DNA of 64,000 nt from Pseudarthrobacter sp. BIM B-2242 (GTDB taxonomy: Bacteria > Actinomycetota > Actinomycetes > Actinomycetales > Micrococcaceae). Below are positions 24,885 to 32,933 of the stretch, one piece after another. Below the pieces are notes generated by a model. It had not been told where the DNA came from. It did not search any database and saw only the letters and a program-made list of their open reading frames with translations. The stretch spans positions 4,092,001-4,156,000 of the forward strand of contig NZ_CP061721.1 in assembly GCF_014764445.1 (NCBI RefSeq), written 5' to 3'. The translations under genes and the position numbers were made by a program. The stretch's first letter is position 1. Each line of letters starts with the position of its first letter.

Positions 24885-26455
24885 CAACGGCCCGCCTTCG
24901 CGTCGATAGCTCCGGCCATCGTTTCCTTGGCATCGTGGGCGTGGGCCATGATGACCTCCCGGACCCGTGCCTTGTCCTGGCGCTCAAAGGCGTCAACCAC
25001 ATCAAGATGGTCCTGTGTGACCCGCTCAAAGATTGCGGTTCCGGCTTCGAAGGCTGCAGCCATCTGTGCGTGGACGTCGAGCCGGCGGTAGGACTCAAGC
25101 AGCATGGGATTGTCGCAGACCACAAAAAGGTATTCGTGGAACTCCTCGTTGGTCCGTGCGAACTCATCCGGTTCCTGGATGGTGCCGGCAGCCACCGAGC
25201 GGCCGGTGGCCTCGGCGAGCCGCCGGAACTGCTGCAGCTGCTCCTCGCTGAGGCGGCCCAGCATCAGTTCGCTCACCGCGAGCTCCAGTCCCATGCGCGC
25301 GTCCAGCTGGGCGAAGCTGTCCTCTTTGCGGAAGTCCAGCCGGCCGGTTTCGAGGGAAGAGACCGCCTCGCTGCGGCTCATCGAGTCGCCCTCGGCCTCG
25401 ATCTTCTCTGCTGGTGCCGGTGCGCCTGTTTCCGCGTCGCCCCCGGTGGTTTCCTTCGGGGCAAAGCGCTCGAAGTAGAAGTTGGCGGGCTTGATGCCCT
25501 CAGAATCCAGCCACTTCGACACAGCGTTCACCATGGGAGGCGGACCGCACAGGTAGATGTCGACGTCGCCGTCGTTCAGGTGCTTTGGCTCGATGATCTG
25601 GGTGACATAACCCGTGTGCGGAGCGGACGTGCCCGGCTCGGAGGCAATGTAGTCCCAGGTGAATCCGGGCAGCTTCGCCTCATACTCGCGCAACCAGTCC
25701 AGGCCAACGATGTCCGCTTCCCTGGTCAGGCCGTAAATCAGGTGGACCGGCACCGACGCCGGGTTCTCGGAAAGCTTCTCGAGGATGGACAGGAGCGGGG
25801 CCAGGCCGGTGCCGCCTGCCAGCAGGAGGAGGGGCCGCTTGGGCTCACGCAGGAAGAAGGATCCGTAGGGACCCGTGAACTCGATCGTGTCGCCCACGGC
25901 CGCCCTGTCCCGCAGGTATTCGGACATCGCACCCTGCGGCGTCACCCGCACCATGAACGACGCATCCTGCACCTCGGGGCCGCTGCTGAACGAATAGGAG
26001 CGCTCCGCGTCCGTTCCGGGGACCTTGATGTTGACGTATTGGCCCGGGAGGAAAGCCAGGGCCTCCCGGTTTTTCGCCTCCAGGGTGAAGGAAACTGTAG
26101 TTTCCGAATGCTTGTTGAGTTCCGTCATGGTGGAAGTGAAGGTGGTTGCTGAGGTTTTGGCGGATTCCGACGTGGCAGGAATCTGAATGGCCAGATCCGA
26201 CTCAGGGACCGCCTGGCAAGTGAGCAGGTACCCCTTGTCGAGTTCCTCCTCCGTCATCGCGTCGTCGATGTAGTCGCCCGGATCGAAGGTGCCGGAGTCG
26301 CAGAAAGCCTTGCAGGTGCCGCATGCCCCGTCCCGGCAGTCCGACGGAATGTTAATGCGTGCCTTATAGGCGGCGTCCATCACGGTCTCGTAATCGCCGA
26401 CCTTGATGACCTTGGTGACGCCGTCCTCAAAGCTGAGGGCTACTTTGTGGCCCAT
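24884..26455 (-). CDS. benC: Benzoate 1,2-dioxygenase reductase fused to a C-terminal FCD domain
   Basis: BenC passes electrons from NADH to the BenAB oxygenase. The 523-aa protein is about 180 residues longer than proteobacterial BenC (near 340). Residues 1-95 are a plant-type [2Fe-2S] ferredoxin with C40, C45, C48 and C80. Residues 105-335 are the FAD/NAD reductase: RSYSFSS (152-158), GGTGLAP (214-220), CGPPPM (303-308), FYFERF. After a Pro/Ala/Glu linker (335-375), residues 378-515 match an FCD domain, the metal-dependent sensor of GntR regulators, with H440 (EFHEYL), H483 (QDHLDVVDAFERQDK) and H505/H507 (MAHAHD). No DNA-binding wHTH is attached. The ATG at 26455 follows a perfect AGGAGG, rejecting the longer upstream reading. 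The role of the FCD part is unknown; allosteric control by benzoate or diol is one possibility. Confidence 0.92.
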   Translation of the reverse strand: MGHKVALSFEDGVTKVIKVGDYETVMDAAYKARINIPSDCRDGACGTCKAFCDSGTFDPGDYIDDAMTEEELDKGYLLTCQAVPESDLAIQIPATSESAKTSATTFTSTMTELNKHSETTVSFTLEAKNREALAFLPGQYVNIKVPGTDAERSYSFSSGPEVQDASFMVRVTPQGAMSEYLRDRAAVGDTIEFTGPYGSFFLREPKRPLLLLAGGTGLAPLLSILEKLSENPASVPVHLIYGLTREADIVGLDWLREYEAKLPGFTWDYIASEPGTSAPHTGYVTQIIEPKHLNDGDVDIYLCGPPPMVNAVSKWLDSEGIKPANFYFERFAPKETTGGDAETGAPAPAEKIEAEGDSMSRSEAVSSLETGRLDFRKEDSFAQLDARMGLELAVSELMLGRLSEEQLQQFRRLAEATGRSVAAGTIQEPDEFARTNEEFHEYLFVVCDNPMLLESYRRLDVHAQMAAAFEAGTAIFERVTQDHLDVVDAFERQDKARVREVIMAHAHDAKETMAGAIDAKAGR

Positions 26456-26542
26456 GGTTTCCTCCTGGCTGGGGGCGCCTCGATGCGACCCGGGGTAGTG
26501 CGGATGTGCCCTCCGGGGGGCACGGGTGGTGAAACGGCCAAG

Positions 26543-26572
26543 GCCGGTGCCGGGCACATGCCGGGCACCGGC
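26543..26572. promoter_or_regulatory. Hairpin between benB and benC
   Basis: The arms GCCGGTGCCGGGCA (26543-26556) and TGCCGGGCACCGGC (26559-26572) form a 14-base near-perfect palindrome in the 125-bp benB-benC spacer, the only long gap inside the ben operon. It could stabilise or process the message or partially terminate it. Confidence 0.45.
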
Positions 26573-26580
26573 GCTGGCCG

Positions 26581-27117
26581 TCAGATCATGTAGACGTCCA
26601 CAACGTGGTGGATGTAGTCGTTCTTGAGGACAACCTTCTTTTTCATGATGACCGGCTCGCCGCCGGAGAGATCCATCGTGTAAAAGCTGGTCCCGAAGTA
26701 CGTGTCCGTGGTGTTGTAGCGGAAGTAGAGGGTGAACCAGTTGAAGCGCACCTTCACCTGGTCGCCGTCGTGCTCCATGATTTCGATGTTGGTGAGGTTG
26801 TGCCCCGTGCGGGGCTCCGGCAGGGACGTGGCTGAGGAGCGGTCCGTCTTGATCCGGAAGACGCGGTCTTCAATGCCGCCGCGGTTGTCATAGTAAATGA
26901 GCGAGATCTCGTTCTGCGGGTCCTCGGTCAGACGGTCATCGACGTCCCAGGCGGGCATCCAGAACTCGGAGTCCGGGTGGTAGCACTGAAGCCACTCATC
27001 GAACCGGCGGTCATCGAGCAGGCGGGCTTCCTTGTACAGGAACGAGCGGACGGTTTCGAGGGCGGCGATCTCCTCGGCACTCTTGAGCGCCGAAGCGGGT
27101 TTTGTCAGGTTGGTCAT
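26581..27117 (-). CDS. benB: Benzoate 1,2-dioxygenase small (beta) subunit
   Basis: This 178-aa structural subunit of the (alpha-beta)3 Rieske oxygenase has the cone-shaped NTF2-like fold. Recognisable segments are SFLYKEARLLDDRRFDEWLQCYHPDSEFWMPAWD, SLIYYDNRGGIEDRVFRIKTDRSSATSLPEPRTGHNLTN, and the C-terminal KKKVVLKNDYIHHVVDVYMI. Length is close to the family norm (about 160-180). It follows benA by 36 bases in the same operon. Confidence 0.94.
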   Translation of the reverse strand: MTNLTKPASALKSAEEIAALETVRSFLYKEARLLDDRRFDEWLQCYHPDSEFWMPAWDVDDRLTEDPQNEISLIYYDNRGGIEDRVFRIKTDRSSATSLPEPRTGHNLTNIEIMEHDGDQVKVRFNWFTLYFRYNTTDTYFGTSFYTMDLSGGEPVIMKKKVVLKNDYIHHVVDVYMI

Positions 27118-27153
27118 GGGTTCTGCACTCTCTCTGGTTCCACGTGGGCTGGG

Positions 27154-28548
27154 TCAGGCGATGACTGGGACAGCGTCCAGCGCGGAGGTTTCGGCTTCGG
27201 TCTCGGCCTCCGCCAGTGCCCGGTCCATGACTTCCTTCCAGTACCCGTGCTGAATGGGGTACAGCCCCTCATCCTCGGTGCGCATGCCGGACGCGATGAC
27301 CCTGGTCATGCCCAGCGCCTGCGCCTGCTCATCGGGGCCCGCGATCTCGTGCGTGGAACCGCGGGTCATGTCGTTCCAGGGCGCCGAAGTGGCCCAGTAG
27401 GTCTTGTTGCAGGACCGGAACTCCTCGAGGTCATCGGGAGTGGCCATGCCGGTGGCGTTGAAGAAGTCCTCGTACTGGCGGATCCGCTTTGACCGGTTCT
27501 CCTGCGATTCACCCTTGGGCGCGATGCAGTAAATGGTCACCTCGGTCTGGTCCGCAGAGATGGGACGGAAGTGGCGGATCTGCGAGGAGAACTGGTCCAT
27601 GATGTAGACGTTCGGGTACAGGCAGAGGTTGCGCGAGATGTTGATCATGAAGTTGGCCATCTCCTCGCCGTACTTCTCAACGAGCTCGTCACGGCGGTCC
27701 CACAGCGGGCGGTCCTCCGGGTTGGTCCATTCCTGCCACAGCAGCAGGTGCCCGTGGTCGTAGGAATAGAAACCGCCCTTGACCTTGCCCCATTTGCCGG
27801 CATCCATGGCCTTGGTCTTGTTGGCGGAGTCACCGGCGGTACGGCGTGCCGTGGTGGCGGCGTAGTTCCAGTGCACGGCGGTGACGTGGTAACCGTCCGC
27901 GCCGTTCTCTGCCTGCACCTTCCAGTTGCCGTCATAGGTGTACGTGGACGCACCGCGCAGCACCTCCAGTCCCTCCGGGGACTGGTCCACGATGGAGTCG
28001 ATCACCTTGGTGGCGTCACCCAGGTGTTCCTCGAGCGGGAGCACATCCGCCTTCAGGGAACCAAAGAGGAAGCCGCGGTAGGACTCGAAGCGGGCCACCT
28101 TGGTGAGGTCGTGGGATCCCTCTTTGTTGAAGGTCTCCGGGTAGCCCGCGTTTCGCGAGTCCTTCACCTTCAGCAGCTCACCGGAGTTCTTGAACGTCCA
28201 GCCGTGGAACGGGCACGTGAAAGTGGTGCGGTTGTCCGTCTTGCGGCGGCACAGCATGGCGCCGCGGTGTGAGCAGGCGTTGACGAGGCAGCTGAGCTTT
28301 TCGTCCTTGTCGCGGGTAATCATCACCGGCGTGCGGCCGATGTTGGTGGTGAAGTAGTCCCCCACGTTGGGGATCTGGGATTCGTGGGCGAGATAAACCC
28401 AGTTGCCTTCGAAGATGTGCTTCATCTCCAGTTCAAAGATTTCTTCGTCGGTGAAAATTTCGCGCTTGGCTCGGATGACGCCGTTCTCACGGTCATCGAT
28501 CACGGCGTCGGCAAGGACCTCGCGGACATGGGCCAGGTTCTCGGTCAT
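27154..28548 (-). CDS. benA: Benzoate 1,2-dioxygenase large (alpha) subunit
   Basis: BenA is the catalytic subunit that dihydroxylates benzoate to the 1,2-cis-diol. The 464-aa protein has the Rieske [2Fe-2S] ligands C92, H94, C112 and H115 (CSHRG...CPFHGW). The mononuclear iron site is in [14 protein letters not shown], with bridging D218 and ligands H221 and H226. The benzoate subgroup is supported by [21 protein letters not shown] and by the ben gene neighbourhood. The ATG at 28548 follows AAGGAG. It is the first gene of benABCD-benR and is divergent from catA. Confidence 0.95.
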   Translation of the reverse strand: MTENLAHVREVLADAVIDDRENGVIRAKREIFTDEEIFELEMKHIFEGNWVYLAHESQIPNVGDYFTTNIGRTPVMITRDKDEKLSCLVNACSHRGAMLCRRKTDNRTTFTCPFHGWTFKNSGELLKVKDSRNAGYPETFNKEGSHDLTKVARFESYRGFLFGSLKADVLPLEEHLGDATKVIDSIVDQSPEGLEVLRGASTYTYDGNWKVQAENGADGYHVTAVHWNYAATTARRTAGDSANKTKAMDAGKWGKVKGGFYSYDHGHLLLWQEWTNPEDRPLWDRRDELVEKYGEEMANFMINISRNLCLYPNVYIMDQFSSQIRHFRPISADQTEVTIYCIAPKGESQENRSKRIRQYEDFFNATGMATPDDLEEFRSCNKTYWATSAPWNDMTRGSTHEIAGPDEQAQALGMTRVIASGMRTEDEGLYPIQHGYWKEVMDRALAEAETEAETSALDAVPVIA

Positions 28549-28865
28549 GGCGTGCTCCTTCGATGGAGGGTGCTGGACGGATGAGCGGGAGGTCCGGGCC
28601 AACCCGCGGTGCCCAGGGGGACGTTGTTACGCCAGTCTTCCTTACGGTGACCGCACTCACATCAGGCAAACACCTAGCTTCGGCCAAGGGTGTCTTTATG
28701 TCTGGTTAATGACAGAAAACAGGCCAAATCGATATTTGTAGCGTCCTTATTTCGCGCCTACGATGAAACTGACATCACCGAACTGCGCCGCGGCAGGTTC
28801 AGATCCTGCCCCCTCCGGTTCACTCCGGGTCCAGGAGCAGTTCCTGTCCCCATTCAAAGAGGAGT
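28549..28865. promoter_or_regulatory. Divergent benA / catA control region (317 bp)
   Basis: No gene is visible. Candidate elements are a small dyad TCTG-N8-CAGA (28701-28716) in an AT-rich segment 28690-28750, which is the best place for the two promoters, and a perfect hairpin GGCAGG-N7-CCTGCC (28792-28810) in the catA leader. This is where the cluster's regulators would be expected to act. No site can be assigned to BenR or the LysR protein from sequence alone. Confidence 0.55.
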
Positions 28866-29762
28866 ATGGACATCACCATGACCGAGACCCAAGCAGACAC
28901 CCGCAAAGAGGACGAGGGCACTGCCGTCGAAGCCGGCTCCAAGGCCACCGAACGCTTCGCCGCCTCAGGCAAGCTCTCCCACCTGGATGTACCGAAGGAA
29001 CGAGTGAGCCTGCTGGCGGGGGCACTCATCAAGGCCGCCAACGACATCGTCGTGGAACACCAGGTCACCTACGAGGAGTACAACGCACTCAAAGCCTGGC
29101 TCATCAAGGTGGGAACTGACGGGGAATGGCCCCTGTTCCTTGACGTGTGGCTCGAGCACACCGTGGAGGACGTCAACTCCCAGGACCGTCCCGGCACCGT
29201 GGGCACCATCGAAGGGCCCTACTACGTCCCGGACTCCCCGGTGCTCCAGACCCCCGGCACCGTCGAAATGCGTGAGGACGAGGAGGGCACACCGCTGCAC
29301 TTCAGCGGCCGCTTCACCGATACAGACGGTAACCCCATCCAGAATGCCCAGGTGGAAATCTGGCACGCCGACAGCGCCGGGTTCTACTCCCAGTACGCAC
29401 CGGGCCTGCCCGACTGGCTCTTCCGGGGCACCATCAAGGCAGATGACGACGGCCGCTTCGAAATCAACACGATGCGCCCGGCGCCGTACCAGATTCCGAC
29501 GGACGGTGCTTGCGGGCAGCTGATCAACGCCGCAGGCTGGCACGCCTGGCGCCCTGCACACATCCACATCAAGGTTTCCGCACCCGGCTTCCAGCCCGTA
29601 ACCCAGCAGCTGTACTTCCCCGGCGACCCGCACAACGCTGACGACATCGCCTCGGCAGTCAAGCCCGAACTGATGCTCGACCCCAAGCCGCGCACGGATG
29701 GCGGCGCCGGGGAGGAAGTGGTCTACGACTACGTCCTCGCCAAGGAAGGCCAGCACAAGTAA
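28866..29762 (+). CDS. catA: Catechol 1,2-dioxygenase
   Basis: CatA cleaves catechol between the hydroxyls to cis,cis-muconate using non-haem Fe(III). In the 298-aa protein the iron ligands are Y174 (AGFYSQY), Y208 (PAPYQIPTDG), H232 and H234 (RPAHIHIKVSAPG). The N-terminal helical dimerisation domain and the GTIEGPYYVPDSP motif are present. ATG 28866 lies very close to its GAGGAG; ATG 28878 (MTETQAD) is an alternative that loses four residues. It is transcribed away from benA and followed by a strong terminator. Confidence 0.95.
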   Translation: MDITMTETQADTRKEDEGTAVEAGSKATERFAASGKLSHLDVPKERVSLLAGALIKAANDIVVEHQVTYEEYNALKAWLIKVGTDGEWPLFLDVWLEHTVEDVNSQDRPGTVGTIEGPYYVPDSPVLQTPGTVEMREDEEGTPLHFSGRFTDTDGNPIQNAQVEIWHADSAGFYSQYAPGLPDWLFRGTIKADDDGRFEINTMRPAPYQIPTDGACGQLINAAGWHAWRPAHIHIKVSAPGFQPVTQQLYFPGDPHNADDIASAVKPELMLDPKPRTDGGAGEEVVYDYVLAKEGQHK

Positions 29763-29807
29763 GAACCACCGCTGACAATCGGTGCCGGCGCCTCGGCCCG
29801 GCACCGC

Positions 29808-29847
29808 AGGCGCCCCGGAGTGAAAACTCCGGGGCGCCTGTTTTTTT
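29808..29847 (+). terminator. Strong rho-independent terminator after catA, just before benE
   Basis: A perfect 13-bp stem, AGGCGCCCCGGAG / CTCCGGGGCGCCT, has a six-base TGAAAA loop and is followed by G then seven Ts (29841-29847). It ends 22 bases upstream of the benE start codon. Confidence 0.93.
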
Positions 29848-29869
29848 GCCGCCGTCGCCAGGAGCCCCA

Positions 29870-31207
29870 ATGCTGCCATCCCGTCAGGACCCGCCCATCA
29901 CCCCTCCCGCGGAAAACGTTGCGGCCCACGGTCGCCAGCCACTGCTGGAGCGCCCGGGTGTGCGCCCTGCAGGCGTACGCCAGGTTATCCGCGACCTGGG
30001 CCTGCCCTATGTCTCCAACGGGGTAATCGGCCTCGTCTTCTCCGCCTCCGGTCCCATAGCTGTAACCCTGGCCGTCGGGGCCGCGGGAGGACTGACCGAA
30101 GCCCAGCTCGCGTCCTGGGTGTTCGGCATCCTCTTTTCGGGCGGGGCGGCCACCGTGGTGATGTCCCTCCTCTACCGACAGCCGCTGGGCTTCGCCTGGT
30201 CCATTCCCGGGACCGTGCTCCTGGGTCCGTCCCTGCAGCACCTGTCCTTCGCGGAAGTGGTGGGGGCCTTCTTCACGTCCGGACTTCTCGTCCTCGCGCT
30301 GGGCTCCACCGGGGTAATCCGTCGGATCATGGCAGCCGTTCCGATGCCGATTGTTATGGCCATGGTGGCCGCCGTGTTCCTCAAATTCGGCACGGACATC
30401 GTCGCCTCAACCCAGGCGAACCCGGTGGTGGCCGCCCCCATGGTGGTCGCTTTCCTGGTCCTCACCGCCGTGCCCGCCCTTGGCCGGTTCCTTCCACCGG
30501 TACTCGGCACCCTGGTGGCGGGGTGCCTCGCCGTCGCGGCAAGCGGTCAGTTCTCCTTCCATGCGGGCGGACCGGTCCTGGCCGCCCCGGTCTTCACCCT
30601 TCCGGAGTTCACCTGGGCCGCCCAGCTTGAGCTCGTGGTTCCCCTGGCCCTCACCGTGTTGTTCGTTCAGAATGGCCAGGGCATCGCGGTTCTCCGCGCC
30701 GCCGGCCACCATCCGCCGGTCAACGTCTTCGCCATCGTTTCGGGCGCCTTTTCGTTGCTCAACGCAGGCTGCGGCGCTGTCTCAGCGTGCGTGACCGGCC
30801 CCACCAACGCCCTCCTGACGTCTTCCGGAACAAAGGGGCGCCAGTACACTGCTGCCGTGGTGTTCGGCGTCCTGGCAATGGCCTGTGCCCTCCTGGCTCC
30901 CGCGCTCACGCAGCTCATGCTCGCCGCGCCTACGGAATTCATCCTCGCCCTGGGCGGCATTGCCATGCTGCGGGCTCTCCAGCAGGCGTTCGTGGCCGCA
31001 TTCGCCACGGCGTTCACATTGGGGTCCCTGGTGACGTTCGTGGTGACCATGTCCGGCCTGAGCCTTTTCAATATCCATCCCGCGTTCTGGGGCCTGGTCA
31101 TCGGCTACACGGTGTCCCGCGTCCTTGAGCACGCAGACCATGCCGCCCACAACGCCAAACCGACAAGCCGCACGTCTGCACCACCTGTAAAGGCCTCGGC
31201 CAACTAA
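29870..31207 (+). CDS. benE: Benzoate:H+ symporter, BenE family
   Basis: This 445-aa membrane protein has the 12-helix BenE fold: DLGLPYVSNGVIGLVFSASGPIAVTLAVGAAGGLTEAQLASWVFGILF, GIPGTVLLGPSL-type turn (SIPGTVLLGPSLQHL), NGQGIAVLRAAGHHPPVN and the helix-10 re-entrant segment CGAVSACVTGPTNALL. ATG 29870 has AGGAG six bases in front. The hydrophilic first 35 residues and Ser/Thr/Pro tail are cytoplasmic. It should import benzoate for the ben pathway. A full terminator stands directly before its ribosome site, so expression depends on read-through or anti-termination from catA. Confidence 0.9.
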   Translation: MLPSRQDPPITPPAENVAAHGRQPLLERPGVRPAGVRQVIRDLGLPYVSNGVIGLVFSASGPIAVTLAVGAAGGLTEAQLASWVFGILFSGGAATVVMSLLYRQPLGFAWSIPGTVLLGPSLQHLSFAEVVGAFFTSGLLVLALGSTGVIRRIMAAVPMPIVMAMVAAVFLKFGTDIVASTQANPVVAAPMVVAFLVLTAVPALGRFLPPVLGTLVAGCLAVAASGQFSFHAGGPVLAAPVFTLPEFTWAAQLELVVPLALTVLFVQNGQGIAVLRAAGHHPPVNVFAIVSGAFSLLNAGCGAVSACVTGPTNALLTSSGTKGRQYTAAVVFGVLAMACALLAPALTQLMLAAPTEFILALGGIAMLRALQQAFVAAFATAFTLGSLVTFVVTMSGLSLFNIHPAFWGLVIGYTVSRVLEHADHAAHNAKPTSRTSAPPVKASAN

Positions 31208-31216
31208 GCTAGCGGC

Positions 31217-32920
31217 ATGGCCAAGAAAACCGCTGCAGAGAAGCTCGCCACCATCCAGAAGGGCTACACCCTGGAAGGTGCCACCATCGAACTGGGTGCC
31301 GCCATCGTCGACGGCGAACTGCACAAGGAAGCGCAGGTCCGGCTGCCGCTGGCCATGATGAACCGCCACGGGCTGGTGGCCGGCGCCACCGGCACCGGCA
31401 AGACTGTCACCCTGCACATGATGGCAGAGCAGCTGTCCGCGGCCGGCGTTCCCGTGTTCCTTGCAGATATCAAGGGCGACCTGTCCGGCCTGGCGACGAC
31501 GGCAACCGGCAGCGAGAAACTGAAGGCCCGCACCGACAGCATCGGCCAGGCGTGGGCAGGCAAGACCTACCCGGTGGAGTTCCTTGCCCTGGGAGGGGAC
31601 GGCAACGGCATTCCGGTACGCGCCACCATCACCTCGTTCGGCCCCATTCTGCTCTCCCGCGTGATGGAGCTCAACGACACCCAGGAGTCCAGCCTGCAGC
31701 TGGTCTTCCACTTTGCGGACAAAAACAACCTCGAGCTGATCGACCTCAAGGACCTCCGCGCCGTCATCCAGTTCCTCACCTCGGACGAAGGCAAGGATGA
31801 CCTGGAGGAACTCGGCGGCCTGTCCAAGGCCACGGCCGGCGTCATCCTGCGGGAACTGGTGAACCTTGAGGCCCAGGGCCTGGAGAGGTTCTTCGGCGAG
31901 CCCGAGTTCGATACCGCCGAGCTGCTCCGGACCGCCCCGGACGGCCGCGGCGTGGTGACGTGCCTGGAGCTGCCCACGCTGCAGACCAAGCCGATGCTGT
32001 TCTCGACCTTCCTGATGTGGCTGCTGGCTGACCTGTTCGAAGACCTGCCCGAAGCGGGCGACCTGGACAAGCCCAAGCTGGTGTTCTTCCTGGACGAGGC
32101 CCATCTGCTCTTCAACGGCGCATCCAAGGCCTTCCTGAACGCCATCACCACCACCGTCCGGCTGATCCGGTCCAAGGGTGTGGGGATCTTCTTCGTCACC
32201 CAGACCCCCAAGGACGTGCCCGCCGACGTCCTGGGCCAGCTGGCCAACCGCATCCAGCACGCCCTCCGCGCGTTCACCCCCGAGGATGCGAAGGCCCTGA
32301 AAGCCACCGTTTCCACCTTCCCGGTCAGCGACTACGACCTCGCGGAAACCCTCACATCCGCGGGGATCGGCGAGGCTGTCATCACGGTGATGAACGAGAA
32401 GGGTGCGCCGACGCCGGTGGCCCACACCCGTCTGCGGGCCCCGGAATCCGTGATGGGCCCCAGCACTGACGAGCTCATCAAAAACACCGTCGCCGGGTCC
32501 GCACTGTTGGCCAAGTACGGTACCGCCGTGGACAACGTCTCCGCCTACGAGAAGCTCACCGGCAAGGCCGCAGCCTCCACCGGCGACGCCGCCCCGGGTG
32601 AGCCCCCGGTCCCAGGCAGCGCGGGAGACACCGGTACCGGCCAGGCCGACGTCGACGCTGAAGCCCGCCGCATCGAAGAAGAGATCCTCGGCCGGCCAAG
32701 CAGCCGCCCGGCACCGGCCCCGGACCGGGCCCCCGAACGGGCACGGCGTGCACCTGAGCCGGCCGCACCGGCGGGCGGCGGGTTCGCAGGCGATCTCGCC
32801 GGTGCCCTCGGCGGAGCGTTAGGCGGCGGACTCAAGAGCATGGTCCGGTCCATGGGCACCCAGCTCGGCCGCGAACTGCTCCGCGGCGTGTTTGGCACTT
32901 CGTCCCGGCGCCGCCGTTAG
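31217..32920 (+). CDS. HerA-like ATPase of the DUF853 (YjgR) family
   Basis: This 567-aa P-loop ATPase is of the HerA/FtsK-related helicase group. It has Walker A GATGTGKTVT in RHGLVAGATGTGKTVTLHMM, the family motif FLADIKGDLSGLA, Walker B LVFFLDEAHLLF, and FVTQTPKDVPADVLGQLANRIQHALRAFTP with sensor Gln and Arg finger. Beyond residue 440 the chain turns low-complexity (Gly/Pro/Ala/Arg) and ends in an arginine cluster (RRRR), with a helical GALGGALGGGLKSMVRSMG patch. The in vivo role of the family is not settled. It starts nine bases after benE but is probably unrelated to benzoate. Confidence 0.9.
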   Translation: MAKKTAAEKLATIQKGYTLEGATIELGAAIVDGELHKEAQVRLPLAMMNRHGLVAGATGTGKTVTLHMMAEQLSAAGVPVFLADIKGDLSGLATTATGSEKLKARTDSIGQAWAGKTYPVEFLALGGDGNGIPVRATITSFGPILLSRVMELNDTQESSLQLVFHFADKNNLELIDLKDLRAVIQFLTSDEGKDDLEELGGLSKATAGVILRELVNLEAQGLERFFGEPEFDTAELLRTAPDGRGVVTCLELPTLQTKPMLFSTFLMWLLADLFEDLPEAGDLDKPKLVFFLDEAHLLFNGASKAFLNAITTTVRLIRSKGVGIFFVTQTPKDVPADVLGQLANRIQHALRAFTPEDAKALKATVSTFPVSDYDLAETLTSAGIGEAVITVMNEKGAPTPVAHTRLRAPESVMGPSTDELIKNTVAGSALLAKYGTAVDNVSAYEKLTGKAAASTGDAAPGEPPVPGSAGDTGTGQADVDAEARRIEEEILGRPSSRPAPAPDRAPERARRAPEPAAPAGGGFAGDLAGALGGALGGGLKSMVRSMGTQLGRELLRGVFGTSSRRRR

Positions 32921-32933
32921 GCAAAACCGGACG

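Noticed and set aside
30782..32425. 547-codon minus-strand open frame opposite the HerA-like gene
   Set aside because: Shadow frame; the plus strand encodes an intact ATPase with all motifs.
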